Below, in pieces: positions 1-8,702 of a stretch of DNA of 64,000 nt. Origin of the DNA: Hoylesella oralis ATCC 33269 (GTDB lineage Bacteria; Bacteroidota; Bacteroidia; Bacteroidales; Bacteroidaceae); assembly GCF_000185145.2 (NCBI RefSeq), contig NZ_GL833119.1:1170668-1234667 (forward strand), written 5' to 3'. The first letter of the stretch is position 1, and the number at the start of each line of letters is the position of its first letter. A program made the position numbers and the translations under genes. The notes beneath the pieces are model-generated. The model had not been told where the DNA came from. It saw nothing but the letters and a program-made list of their open reading frames with translations, and did not search any database.

Positions 1-981
1 ACGTGTCCAGTAGTCCCTGAACTTCTTCTCACTTTTTCTTTCCGCCCCCGGCGCAAAATTATCGCTGAAAAGATAATAATCGCTTGGGCTGTCGAATATA
101 CGAAGGTCGATCATGAGTTTGAGTACATGGTCGGGCACTGTCAGTACTGCGTCATTATGATTTTTGGTATTGGTGCCATGAAGAACCAGTGTCTTTTTTC
201 TGATGGAAAAGTCTCCTACCTTCAGGAAACTCATCTCCCTCGGCCGTACAAATAAATAATGTAAGATATAGCATGCCAGCAGATAATGCTTATTGTTTAC
301 TTCAAGCCACTCTTTAAGCTCTTTCAGCGCATCATCGGGGATGACGCCTCTGTTTTTAAGCTCGCCTTTGCGGTGTACGCAAGAGTATCCCTCCGTCGGA
401 TCGTGCGGAACGTACCCGCGTTCCAAAAGGTATTTACTGAAAGTCTTCAACCATGCCAAGTAATTATTCCTCGTTCTTATCGCATTATTTCGATCGATGA
501 ATACGTAATCGAGAAATTGTCCGACAACCTTACTGTTAAACTGGTAACTGTAAAACAAGTTGATGTTTTCTTCTTTTTTCCATTTCTTTAGCATGTGCAA
601 GCGGCTGACGTAAGAGGTAATCGTTTCGTCCCTCATGTTGTTTTCCCGCAGCAGTTTAAACAGATATTCTTCATACTTCTGGCAAACTTCGTCGAAAGAG
701 GAGTATTCGAGCGGCTGTGTGATTTCTATCCAAGGGTTCCACCCCTGCATCAATTTTTCAGTAAGTCTTTTTACGAGATCTTCTCCGTAGGATTTTTGAT
801 TTCGCTTACCTTTGATATGCCCGAGCATGATTTTTTTAAGACGCAGCTTTCCTGCTTCCGGATCGAATGCGGAAAAAGATACATAACATTCTGACGCCTG
901 ATGAAACTTAGGCGTTTTCCAACTGACAATCTCTTGAATTGCCGTTCTTCGTTTTTGAGAGGTAAAATTTTTTTTGGACAT
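1..981 (-). CDS. tyrosine recombinase (site-specific integrase), 3' part beyond window
   Basis: The minus-strand frame is open from an ATG at 981 to the window edge (327 codons). It reads like the N-terminal SAM-like and core-binding part of Bacteroidota phage/conjugative-element integrases: an arm-binding start with 'SECYVSFSAFDPEAGKLR', then 'RLTEKLMQGWNPWIE', then a helical core-binding domain ('FDEVCQKYEEYLFKLLRE'). The catalytic R-H-R-Y residues would lie beyond the window and cannot be checked. The gene starts about 135 bp from the 3' end of tRNA-Pro and reads away from it, the usual layout of an integrase next to its attL/attR. The function as recombinase is inferred from family resemblance; completeness is unknown. 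Confidence 0.8.
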   Translation of the reverse strand, partial: MSKKNFTSQKRRTAIQEIVSWKTPKFHQASECYVSFSAFDPEAGKLRLKKIMLGHIKGKRNQKSYGEDLVKRLTEKLMQGWNPWIEITQPLEYSSFDEVCQKYEEYLFKLLRENNMRDETITSYVSRLHMLKKWKKEENINLFYSYQFNSKVVGQFLDYVFIDRNNAIRTRNNYLAWLKTFSKYLLERGYVPHDPTEGYSCVHRKGELKNRGVIPDDALKELKEWLEVNNKHYLLACYILHYLFVRPREMSFLKVGDFSIRKKTLVLHGTNTKNHNDAVLTVPDHVLKLMIDLRIFDSPSDYYLFSDNFAPGAERKSEKKFRDYWTR

Positions 982-1115
982 GTCTCCAAATTTTTGAGAG
1001 AAATGCCCTATTGTTAATAATTAAGTTTGTGGTGAAAAACTTCACCGATTTTTCGCCGACCATTTTACCCGCGACCACGCGAAAGTAATTGTAAATCAGC
1101 TTGTTGGCTTTGAAA

Positions 1116-1191
1116 TGGTCGGGATTACTGGACTCGAACCAGCGACCTCGCGCCCCCCAGACGTGTGCGCTACCAACTGCGCCAAATCCCG
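1116..1191 (-). tRNA. tRNA-Pro (anticodon GGG)
   Basis: On the minus strand the acceptor arms CGGGATT and AATCCCG pair fully, the D stem is GCGC/GCGC, the T arm is GCTGG-TTCGAGT-CCAGT, and an encoded CCA ends the gene. The anticodon loop reads CTGGGGG, giving anticodon GGG (proline). The anticodon stem has one A-C mismatch (positions 28-42) and one T-G wobble. The 3' end faces the integrase gene, so this tRNA is the likely attachment site of the element to the left. Confidence 0.88.
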
Positions 1192-1577
1192 AATATTGCC
1201 TTTCAGCGATTGCAAAGGTACATACTCTGCTGCAATCTACCAAATTTAACCGATACTTTTTACCTATTAAATCATATTTTTAAGGATGTAAGCCGGTCGG
1301 ATGATGGAAACAAACTGTATAAACATGCTTTCTGTCGGCCGTACATTTATGTTGTATAAGGCATACACACTCATTGTATGAAAGATAAATATCGCTTTCT
1401 GTGGTCGGAAAAAGGTGTCCTGACAGAAGATTATTGTCATGCTTCCATACTCTGGATAATTATATTAGAATGATAACCAATTATTTATAAAGGTGCTGGT
1501 ATATGTCAGAAAAAAGATAAATATTTGTTTTATTATATTCTTTTATTCCAAAATATCGTATAATCTATATTATTTCG
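1192..1577. other. intergenic region, no gene seen
   Basis: AT-rich stretch between tRNA-Pro and the metalloprotease promoter. No coding frame with family resemblance and no strong hairpin was seen. The short frames here cross the tRNA and look fortuitous. Confidence 0.5.
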
Positions 1578-1585
1578 TAACTTTG
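1578..1585 (+). promoter_or_regulatory. -7 promoter element of metalloprotease operon
   Basis: TAACTTTG matches the Bacteroidota -7 consensus TAnnTTTG and lies 24 nt before the ATG at 1610. No good -33 TTTG is visible at the expected spacing. Confidence 0.55.
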
Positions 1586-1609
1586 CATCATTAATTATAA
1601 TGTAGAAAA

Positions 1610-2782
1610 ATGAAGATATATCTGTATTTGTTATTAGCAACAACGTTGTTGGTTGCTTCTTGTAAAAGCGATGACAATCTCGAGGACGAAAAACAAGTAC
1701 ACAATACTGAATACGATCAGGATGAGGATAACACTACCCAAGAGATCAACGACAGCTATGTGTACAAGCTTCCTGTATTATTCCATGTAATTTATAACAA
1801 TAGAACAAACTCTAAACAATACGTCTCGCAAAGCAGACTGGCAACCATTCTTTCTCGTGTGAACGAACTTTATAAAGGAAATATTTACGGAAAGAGCGAG
1901 AATATAAATGTTGAGTTTCAGCTTGCCACAAACGATGAGAAAGGAAATAAACTTGCGTCACCGGGTGTTGAATACATCGAATGGGATGAAGATTATCCAA
2001 TCGATCCGTACAAAATCATGGGAAGCAAGGGAAGAGCATACACGAAATATATTTGGGATCCGAACGAATATATTAATATAATGGTGTACAATTTTGCTAC
2101 AGATGAAGATACCGATGGCATTACTTTGGGCATCAGTCATATGCCTTATGTCATAAAGAATGATTCGGCTTTGGCCGGTTTGAGCGTTGTTAATCAGACT
2201 ACACTGTCTAAGGAAAATCTGGGATACGCCTATTGCTCCTCCATCAATAGTCTGTATATCGACGAAGAGTCTACAAGATACGATGCCGATAAGGGAAAAA
2301 ATTCTTATAATTACAATTCGTCTGACGTGATTGTTACGCTGGCTCATGAGCTAGGACATTACTTAGGACTCCATCATACATTCACACAACGAACCCAAGA
2401 CCAAAGCTATGAAATGGTTGACTCGTGCGGAGATACCGATTTTTGTAAGGATACTCCAAGCTACAACCGTATTGCTTATCAAAGAGAATTGAAGAATTAT
2501 CTGGCTTATTCTAAAGATGATATTGATATAAGATATCTTTTAAGAAGGAGCAATTGTAATGGTAGTGATTTCTATTCGGAAAATCTGATGGATTATTCCA
2601 TCAGCTATAGCTTCAGTTTTTCGCCGGAGCAAAAGCAAAGAATTAGAAAAGTGTTGTATTACAGTCCGCTTATACCCGGCCCGAAACTACAGCCCGGCAC
2701 CAATAGACGGCTGGTTACAACAAAGGGAACCGGTAAAGAAACCGACAAAGTGCTTGATTTGCCCATCGTATTCGTAAAATAG
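1610..2782 (+). CDS. zinc-dependent metalloprotease lipoprotein (metzincin, M43/BF0631-like)
   Basis: 390 residues. The start MKIYLYLLLATTLLVASC is a lipoprotein signal with the lipobox cysteine at residue 18, so export and lipid anchoring are expected. The extended metzincin zinc motif HELGHYLGLHH lies near residue 246, followed by a Met-turn-like 'LMDYSIS' about 80 residues later, as in pappalysin-type (M43) and Bacteroidales BF0631-type metalloprotease lipoproteins. Substrate unknown. It is the first of a run of plus-strand genes; aroA starts 19 nt downstream, so co-transcription is likely. Confidence 0.85.
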   Translation: MKIYLYLLLATTLLVASCKSDDNLEDEKQVHNTEYDQDEDNTTQEINDSYVYKLPVLFHVIYNNRTNSKQYVSQSRLATILSRVNELYKGNIYGKSENINVEFQLATNDEKGNKLASPGVEYIEWDEDYPIDPYKIMGSKGRAYTKYIWDPNEYINIMVYNFATDEDTDGITLGISHMPYVIKNDSALAGLSVVNQTTLSKENLGYAYCSSINSLYIDEESTRYDADKGKNSYNYNSSDVIVTLAHELGHYLGLHHTFTQRTQDQSYEMVDSCGDTDFCKDTPSYNRIAYQRELKNYLAYSKDDIDIRYLLRRSNCNGSDFYSENLMDYSISYSFSFSPEQKQRIRKVLYYSPLIPGPKLQPGTNRRLVTTKGTGKETDKVLDLPIVFVK

Positions 2783-2801
2783 ATTTATATTATTCGCAGA
2801 T

Positions 2802-4046
2802 ATGCAATATTCTATTTATGCTCCCGAATGTATTGACACCATTATTAAACTTCCTGCATCCAAAAGTATCAGTAATCGTGCGCTGATTATTTATGCGCTG
2901 ACAGGTGGCAGTTTGTTGCCCGAAAACATCTCGGACTGCGACGATACGTCTGTGATTGTTCATGCATTGCGATATATGCCCGAAGTAATAGACATAAAAG
3001 CAGCCGGCACCGCTATGCGTTTCCTTACGGCTTATCTGGCAGCAACGGATGGGCATCATATCATAACCGGAACCGATCGCATGCAGCAGCGGCCTATCAA
3101 AATATTGGTGGAAGCGCTGAGATATCTGGGAGCCGATATCACTTATTTAGGCAAAGAAGGCTATCCGCCACTTGAAATAAAAGGGAGACAGCTCGATGGG
3201 GGGCACTTAGAGATAGCGGGCGACGTAAGTTCACAATATATTTCGGCATTGTTGATGATTGGTCCGGCATTGAAGAACGGGCTGGAATTGAAACTTAATG
3301 GCGAGATTGCTTCGCGTCCGTATATAGAACTAACGCTTTGGATGATGAAAGAATTCGGTGCTGATGCGGAGTGGAGTGATATCGATACTATCACTATTAT
3401 GCCGAAATCCTACCAGAGCAGACCTTATACAATCGAAAGCGACTGGAGCGGGGCCTCGTATTGGTACGAGATAATGGCATTGGGTAACAAGGATGCAAAG
3501 ATTAGATTGAGAGGCTTGACCGACGGCTCGAAACAAGGAGATTCCGTGGTGAAATATCTTTTCTCGCTGCTTGGTGTCAAGACAACCTTTGAAAATAGGA
3601 AAGAGAACCGTGCCTCCGATGTCATATTAACAAGACATGAAGGTGCCGTACCAAGATTAGATTACGATTTCATTAATTCTCCTGACCTCGCACAAACCTT
3701 TGTCGTATGCTGTGCACTTATGGAAATTCCGTTTCATTTTACAGGCCTTGCCAGCCTACGCATTAAGGAAACAGATCGTATAGAGGCGCTACGGAAAGAA
3801 CTGAAAAAACTCGGATATTTAGTAAAGGAGAGTAACGGGAGTGAGTTGATATGGGCTGGTGAACACTGCACACCAACGCCGGAATCGATAGATACTTACG
3901 AAGATCACCGCATGGCACTGTCGTTTGCTCCGGCTGCGTATAGGTTTCCCGGTATAACGATTAACCATCCGCAGGTGGTAACCAAATCTTATCCCGCTTT
4001 TTGGAATGATATAAAAAGTGCCGGTTTCTCCATTCTCGAAAAATAA
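2802..4046 (+). CDS. aroA: 3-phosphoshikimate 1-carboxyvinyltransferase (EPSP synthase)
   Basis: 414 residues, normal length. It joins shikimate-3-phosphate and phosphoenolpyruvate in the shikimate pathway, in the cytoplasm. Family motifs are seen in order: LPASKSISNRALI at the N-terminus (substrate-binding lysine), AGTAMRFLTAYLA, SRPYIELT, the central DWSGASYWYE, the catalytic-aspartate region NSPDLAQTF, KETDRIEALRKEL, and YEDHRMALSFAP near the end. It sits in a gene string with secretion genes rather than with other aro genes, so the link is probably only co-transcription. It ends 4 nt before the next ATG. Confidence 0.95.
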   Translation: MQYSIYAPECIDTIIKLPASKSISNRALIIYALTGGSLLPENISDCDDTSVIVHALRYMPEVIDIKAAGTAMRFLTAYLAATDGHHIITGTDRMQQRPIKILVEALRYLGADITYLGKEGYPPLEIKGRQLDGGHLEIAGDVSSQYISALLMIGPALKNGLELKLNGEIASRPYIELTLWMMKEFGADAEWSDIDTITIMPKSYQSRPYTIESDWSGASYWYEIMALGNKDAKIRLRGLTDGSKQGDSVVKYLFSLLGVKTTFENRKENRASDVILTRHEGAVPRLDYDFINSPDLAQTFVVCCALMEIPFHFTGLASLRIKETDRIEALRKELKKLGYLVKESNGSELIWAGEHCTPTPESIDTYEDHRMALSFAPAAYRFPGITINHPQVVTKSYPAFWNDIKSAGFSILEK

Positions 4047-4050
4047 GAAG

Positions 4051-4443
4051 ATGATCTATCTCGTTATCTCGTTGGTTGTGCTTGGCGTTATTTGCATACT
4101 CGCAGAGGTTCTTTCCAAACATAAAAATGGAAATGAAGAGAAAGTAATACCGTCGGTGCCTACCTGTGCTACTTGTACAGGAGAAGATGAGCGATGCGAA
4201 CAGGAATGTATGATGGAGGCATCGCTGAAAGATATAGAATATTATAACGACGAAGAACTCGATATTTTTAAAGGTCGACCGTCTGATAGTTATACGGAGA
4301 AAGAGGTAGAACAATTTGCGGATGTACTTTACACAATGCGTCAAGACGAGGTGAAAGGATGGAATCGAAGTCTCATACTTCGTGGTATCAACCTGCCTAA
4401 CCAACTGAAAGATGAGGTTATCATGATTATAGACAACAATTAA
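4051..4443 (+). CDS. conserved small membrane-anchored protein, unknown function
   Basis: 130 residues from ATG 4051, chosen because it follows the aroA stop by 4 nt and puts a hydrophobic segment (IYLVISLVVLGVICILAEVL) at the very N-terminus; a longer frame from 4018 overlaps aroA. After the single membrane segment come a cysteine cluster (CATC, then C-x6-C-x3-C) and an acidic soluble region. The four clustered cysteines could bind metal or form disulfides; this is speculation. I do not recognise a named family. It lies between aroA and a metal-transport permease with a 1-nt gap to the latter, so translational coupling is likely. Confidence 0.75.
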   Translation: MIYLVISLVVLGVICILAEVLSKHKNGNEEKVIPSVPTCATCTGEDERCEQECMMEASLKDIEYYNDEELDIFKGRPSDSYTEKEVEQFADVLYTMRQDEVKGWNRSLILRGINLPNQLKDEVIMIIDNN

Positions 4444-4444
4444 A

Positions 4445-5269
4445 ATGGAGATATTGCAATATACTTTTTTCCAAAATGCGATCATAGGTTCGCTGTTGGC
4501 AAGCATTCTTTGCGGCTTTATAGGAACCTATATCGTTACAAGACGCTTGGTGTTCATAAGCGGTGGCATTACTCATGCATCGTTTGGAGGCATCGGCATT
4601 GGCGTGTTGTGCGGCATTAACCCCATCGCATCGGCTCTTATTTATGCCATCCTCAGCGCTTGCGGCATACAATGGATGTCACATAGAGGTAATGTTCGTG
4701 AAGATTCGGCCATAGCTCTATTCTGGACATTCGGTATGAGTATCGGTATTATATGTTGCTTTCTTACTCCCGGGTTTATGCCCGATCTTCCCTCATTCCT
4801 TTTCGGAAGCATTCTTACAATTACGCATCAAGACCTTTGGTTGCTCGCTGTAATAACGCTGCTCGTGATATTAACGTTCGTTCTGTTGTTCAGAACCATT
4901 CTTTGTATCGCTTTTGATAGCTGTTTTGCCCAGTCGCAGAGATTACCTGTAACGGTTGTGGAATATCTGATGATGATCCTCATAGCCATGACAATTGTTG
5001 CTACACTACGAATGGTAGGTATCGTGTTGGCCATTAGTCTGCTTACTATTCCCCACATGACTGCCAACATATTTACCGATAGTTTTAAAAGCATGATATT
5101 GATAAGCATACAGATAGGATGGATAGACTGTTTGTGCGGACTCGCCATCAGTTATTGGCTGAATGTGCCATCCGGTGCTGCAATCATCTTTATAAGTATC
5201 ATCATTTATGCTTTGGCTAAGGCAATAAAAACAATACAAATGAAGTTTTATAAGAGTGAGATTGCTTGA
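4445..5269 (+). CDS. metal ABC transporter permease (ZnuB/MntB family)
   Basis: 274 residues with about eight hydrophobic segments. The start 'FFQNAIIGSLLASILCGFIGTYIVTRRLVFISGGITHASFGGIGIG' pattern is typical of ABC-3 family permeases for zinc or manganese (inner membrane). No ATPase or substrate-binding protein lies next to it, so it is an orphan here; partners may be elsewhere. The final 14 nt overlap the start of the next gene, which suggests translational coupling. Metal specificity cannot be told from the sequence. Confidence 0.85.
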   Translation: MEILQYTFFQNAIIGSLLASILCGFIGTYIVTRRLVFISGGITHASFGGIGIGVLCGINPIASALIYAILSACGIQWMSHRGNVREDSAIALFWTFGMSIGIICCFLTPGFMPDLPSFLFGSILTITHQDLWLLAVITLLVILTFVLLFRTILCIAFDSCFAQSQRLPVTVVEYLMMILIAMTIVATLRMVGIVLAISLLTIPHMTANIFTDSFKSMILISIQIGWIDCLCGLAISYWLNVPSGAAIIFISIIIYALAKAIKTIQMKFYKSEIA

Positions 5270-8200
5270 TAAGCAACATATAATCCCCCTGTTCCTATCT
5301 GTAGCCGTAATAATATTGCTGATAGGATGTTCTACGCAGAGAAATACTGCTAAAAATCGTTGGTGGCATTCTTTCAATGCACGGTATAATATATACTATA
5401 ATGGTTCGCTTGCCTATATCGACGGTTCGCTTGAAAAGGAAAAAGGAAATAAAGATAACTTTACTGAATTGATCCCTCTCTATACTGTAGGAAATAAGAA
5501 TAGTATAGGGTTAGGCAAGGGAAACTTTGATAGAACCATTGAAAAATGTGAGAAAGCAATCAAACTCCACAGTATTAAAAAGCGACCGGAATGGACAAAA
5601 AACAGACGAAAAACAGAGAGAGACATCGAATGGTTGAACCGCAAAGAGTATAATCCCTTTCTATGGAAAGCATGGCTTCTTATGGGACGTTCGCAATTTC
5701 ATCAAGGTAAATTCGATGAAGCTGCTTCCACCTTTTCTTATATGAGTCGCCTCTATCAAACGCAACCGGCCATTTATGGTCGGGCACGTGCATGGCTTGC
5801 CAAGAGTTATATCGAACAAGGATGGCTGTACGATGCCGAAGATGTTATTCGAAACATGGAACGTGACTCCATTCATTGGCGTGCTCAAAAGGAATGGGAC
5901 TATACCTATGCCGACTATTACATCCATACCGGCAACTACGAAAAAGCCATTCCTTATCTTCGGAAAGTGATCAGACATGAGATGCGAAGAAAGCAAAAAG
6001 CACGCGAATGGTATCTCATGGGACAGCTTGAGAATGCATTAGGACACCGAGAACTTGCTTATAAAGCATATAAACATGTCATCAGACTGGCTCCACCTTA
6101 CGAGGTGGAGTTCAATGCCCGTATTGCCATGACCGAAGTAATGGCAGGTAGTCGGTCGAAACAGATGATCAATCGTCTGAAACGTATGGCTGTTTCAGAC
6201 AATAACAAAGACTATCTCGACCAAGTATATTATGCTATAGGAAATATCTATCTGGCACAGAAAGATACTTCTAATGCTATATCTGCCTATGAAAAAGGCA
6301 ATATAAAATCTACTCGTAATAGTATTGAGAAAGGTGTACTGCTACTGAAGTTGGGCGATCTGTATTGGATAAAAGAAAAGTTCAGCGATGCCCAACGCTG
6401 CTATAATACTGCTATTGGGCTGCTCGATAAGGAGAGAGACGATTACGAACAGTTGGAGAAGCGCTCTAAGGTGCTCGATAAATTGGTGCCGTATACCGAT
6501 GCGGTGCATTTACAAGACTCATTGCAGGTTCTTGCAAAGATGAACGAGCATGATCGTAATGCCGCCATTGACCGAGTGATCGAGGCTTTAAAAAAGAAAG
6601 AAAAGGAAGAAGCCAATAGGTTGGCAGAGCAAAATTCGCAAGCAGTGCAGGCAGCCAATAGCGGTATGGGAGATATAAATAATCCGCAGAACAATACCAA
6701 TCCATCGACACTCGGCATCAATAGTCAAAACGGAGAATGGTATTTCTATAATCAAATGGCGGTAAATCAGGGGAAAATCGCTTTTCAAAAGCTTTGGGGA
6801 AAGCGCGAAAATATCGATAATTGGCAACGCATTAACAAAACAGTTGTTGCTCATACCGGAGAAGTTGATGCCATGACGGATGCCATTCGTGACTCTCTAG
6901 CACGACAAGCTGAAATAGAAGACTCGTTGAAACAGTTGACAAACGATGCACAGAACGATCCTCATAAACGAGAATATTACCTTGCACAGATACCTTTTAC
7001 CCAAGAACAGCTTCAGGCGAGTAACCTGATTATAGAAGATGGTCTTTACAATTCGGGCGTTATCTTTAAAGATTATCTTGATAATCTGAAGCTAAGTGAG
7101 AGAGCGTTGCGGCGACTTACCGAATCATATCCCGACTATGAACATACGGATAATGCTTATTATCACTTGTTCCTGCTATATTCGAGGCTTAATATGCCTT
7201 CATTGGCAGAAAGCTACATTCAGAAATTAAGGCAGCAATATCCCAAAAGCGAATGGACTGCCATACTTACCGATCCTTATTTCAAAGAAAATGCAGTTTT
7301 GGGAAAGCATATCGAAGACTCTCTTTACGCAGCTACCTATGCTGCTTTCAAAGCAGATCGATATTCGGAAGTAAGCGGAAATACACATATATCCGAAACG
7401 CGTTTCCCGCTTGGAAAGAACCGTGATAAGTTTATTTTTATCGATGGATTGAGCAAACTCAACAACGGGAATGCGAACGGATGTCTTGACAACATGAAAA
7501 CAATCATAGAAAAATATCCTGAAAGTAAGTTGAGCGAGATGGCCGGCATGATTGTAAACGGTGTGAATGCAGGGAAGAAACTTCGGGGAGGCAGGTTCGA
7601 TATCGACAACGTATGGCAGCGTCGTGTAGCCGTACTTAGCGACAGTGATTCCATTGCTGCACGCAAATTCTCCAACGAGCGTAATGCTGATTTTGTTTTC
7701 ATGCTCGTGTATAATCCCGATTCTGTTAACGAGCATCAGCTTCTTTACGAAATTGCAAAGTACAATTTTACGAGCTATATGGTTAGAAGTTTCGGTATCG
7801 AAATAGAAGATGCCGACGGCCTGCATCGCATGCTGGTATCGGGTTTCCGCAGTTATGATGAGGCATTGCAGTACGGCAGGCAGCTGTCTAAACAGAAAGG
7901 TATTACCCAACGGCTGGGTAAAAGTCGTATGGTAATCATCAGCAATAAGAACCTTGAACTGCTGGGCGGACAATATAGCTATGATGATTACGATGCTTTC
8001 TACAACAAACACTTTGCTCCATTGAAAGTAAGTACTTTCCGGTTACTTTCTGAACCTGAGGAAATCGTGACAGAGAAGGAGCCGGCGAACAATGTACCTA
8101 CGCAGCGTGACATTGATAATATGCTCGACGATGGTATTTTTATTGATAACGGACTTGATGTATCTCCTTCCGGCAACAGTTCGATTGTTATTCCCGATGA

Positions 8201-8699
8201 AGAAAAAGAAACACTTCCTGCAAACTCGGGCACGACAGTTATTCCTGATGAACCGCAAAATAATACGAGTACACAAAGGCAATCGGGAACTGTTGTTGTA
8301 AAAGAACCGGAGAGTAACAAGAAAGAACAAACGAACACGACTGTTGTTGAAGAAGGAACTATTGTTAAGCCGCAACCGGAGTCTGTAACTAAAATAAAGA
8401 CTGATAACAGCCAGTCGGAAGCCTCCTCTGCTAATGTGCCGACTATACAGACAAACCCATCGACGACGGTGCCTGTTGCGCCGGTTAAACCGCAACCTAA
8501 GAAACAGCCGCAGAGTATATCGCATAAGAAAGAAGACACCGGCATATATTTCGACGACGGTTTGAGAACAAAGAACCGCAAGGACGGAACAAAAGATGCG
8601 AATAATAAGAAAAACAACGCGGAAAAAGAAGATAAGAAGCAAGATAAGAAAAAGCAATTCGATCTTGAAGACGAATATTATGATTTAGATGGATTTTAG
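5256..8699 (+). CDS. porW: PorW/SprE-like TPR lipoprotein of the type IX secretion system
   Basis: 1147 residues. The N-terminus has a hydrophobic leader ending in LLIGCST, a lipobox, followed by 'RWWHSFNARYNIYYNG', a conserved opening of SprE/PorW proteins. Several TPR-like helical pairs follow (about residues 130-400 and 600-740), then a low-complexity, Pro/Thr/Lys-rich tail (about 930-1147) ending in an acidic-aromatic 'DLEDEYYDLDGF'. In Porphyromonas and Flavobacterium these lipoproteins are needed for type IX secretion and work with the trans-envelope motor/core. The porX gene follows after 3 nt, which strengthens the call. Longer than F. johnsoniae SprE, mainly through the tail. Confidence 0.82.
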   Translation: MRLLDKQHIIPLFLSVAVIILLIGCSTQRNTAKNRWWHSFNARYNIYYNGSLAYIDGSLEKEKGNKDNFTELIPLYTVGNKNSIGLGKGNFDRTIEKCEKAIKLHSIKKRPEWTKNRRKTERDIEWLNRKEYNPFLWKAWLLMGRSQFHQGKFDEAASTFSYMSRLYQTQPAIYGRARAWLAKSYIEQGWLYDAEDVIRNMERDSIHWRAQKEWDYTYADYYIHTGNYEKAIPYLRKVIRHEMRRKQKAREWYLMGQLENALGHRELAYKAYKHVIRLAPPYEVEFNARIAMTEVMAGSRSKQMINRLKRMAVSDNNKDYLDQVYYAIGNIYLAQKDTSNAISAYEKGNIKSTRNSIEKGVLLLKLGDLYWIKEKFSDAQRCYNTAIGLLDKERDDYEQLEKRSKVLDKLVPYTDAVHLQDSLQVLAKMNEHDRNAAIDRVIEALKKKEKEEANRLAEQNSQAVQAANSGMGDINNPQNNTNPSTLGINSQNGEWYFYNQMAVNQGKIAFQKLWGKRENIDNWQRINKTVVAHTGEVDAMTDAIRDSLARQAEIEDSLKQLTNDAQNDPHKREYYLAQIPFTQEQLQASNLIIEDGLYNSGVIFKDYLDNLKLSERALRRLTESYPDYEHTDNAYYHLFLLYSRLNMPSLAESYIQKLRQQYPKSEWTAILTDPYFKENAVLGKHIEDSLYAATYAAFKADRYSEVSGNTHISETRFPLGKNRDKFIFIDGLSKLNNGNANGCLDNMKTIIEKYPESKLSEMAGMIVNGVNAGKKLRGGRFDIDNVWQRRVAVLSDSDSIAARKFSNERNADFVFMLVYNPDSVNEHQLLYEIAKYNFTSYMVRSFGIEIEDADGLHRMLVSGFRSYDEALQYGRQLSKQKGITQRLGKSRMVIISNKNLELLGGQYSYDDYDAFYNKHFAPLKVSTFRLLSEPEEIVTEKEPANNVPTQRDIDNMLDDGIFIDNGLDVSPSGNSSIVIPDEEKETLPANSGTTVIPDEPQNNTSTQRQSGTVVVKEPESNKKEQTNTTVVEEGTIVKPQPESVTKIKTDNSQSEASSANVPTIQTNPSTTVPVAPVKPQPKKQPQSISHKKEDTGIYFDDGLRTKNRKDGTKDANNKKNNAEKEDKKQDKKKQFDLEDEYYDLDGF

Positions 8700-8702
8700 A
8701 AT

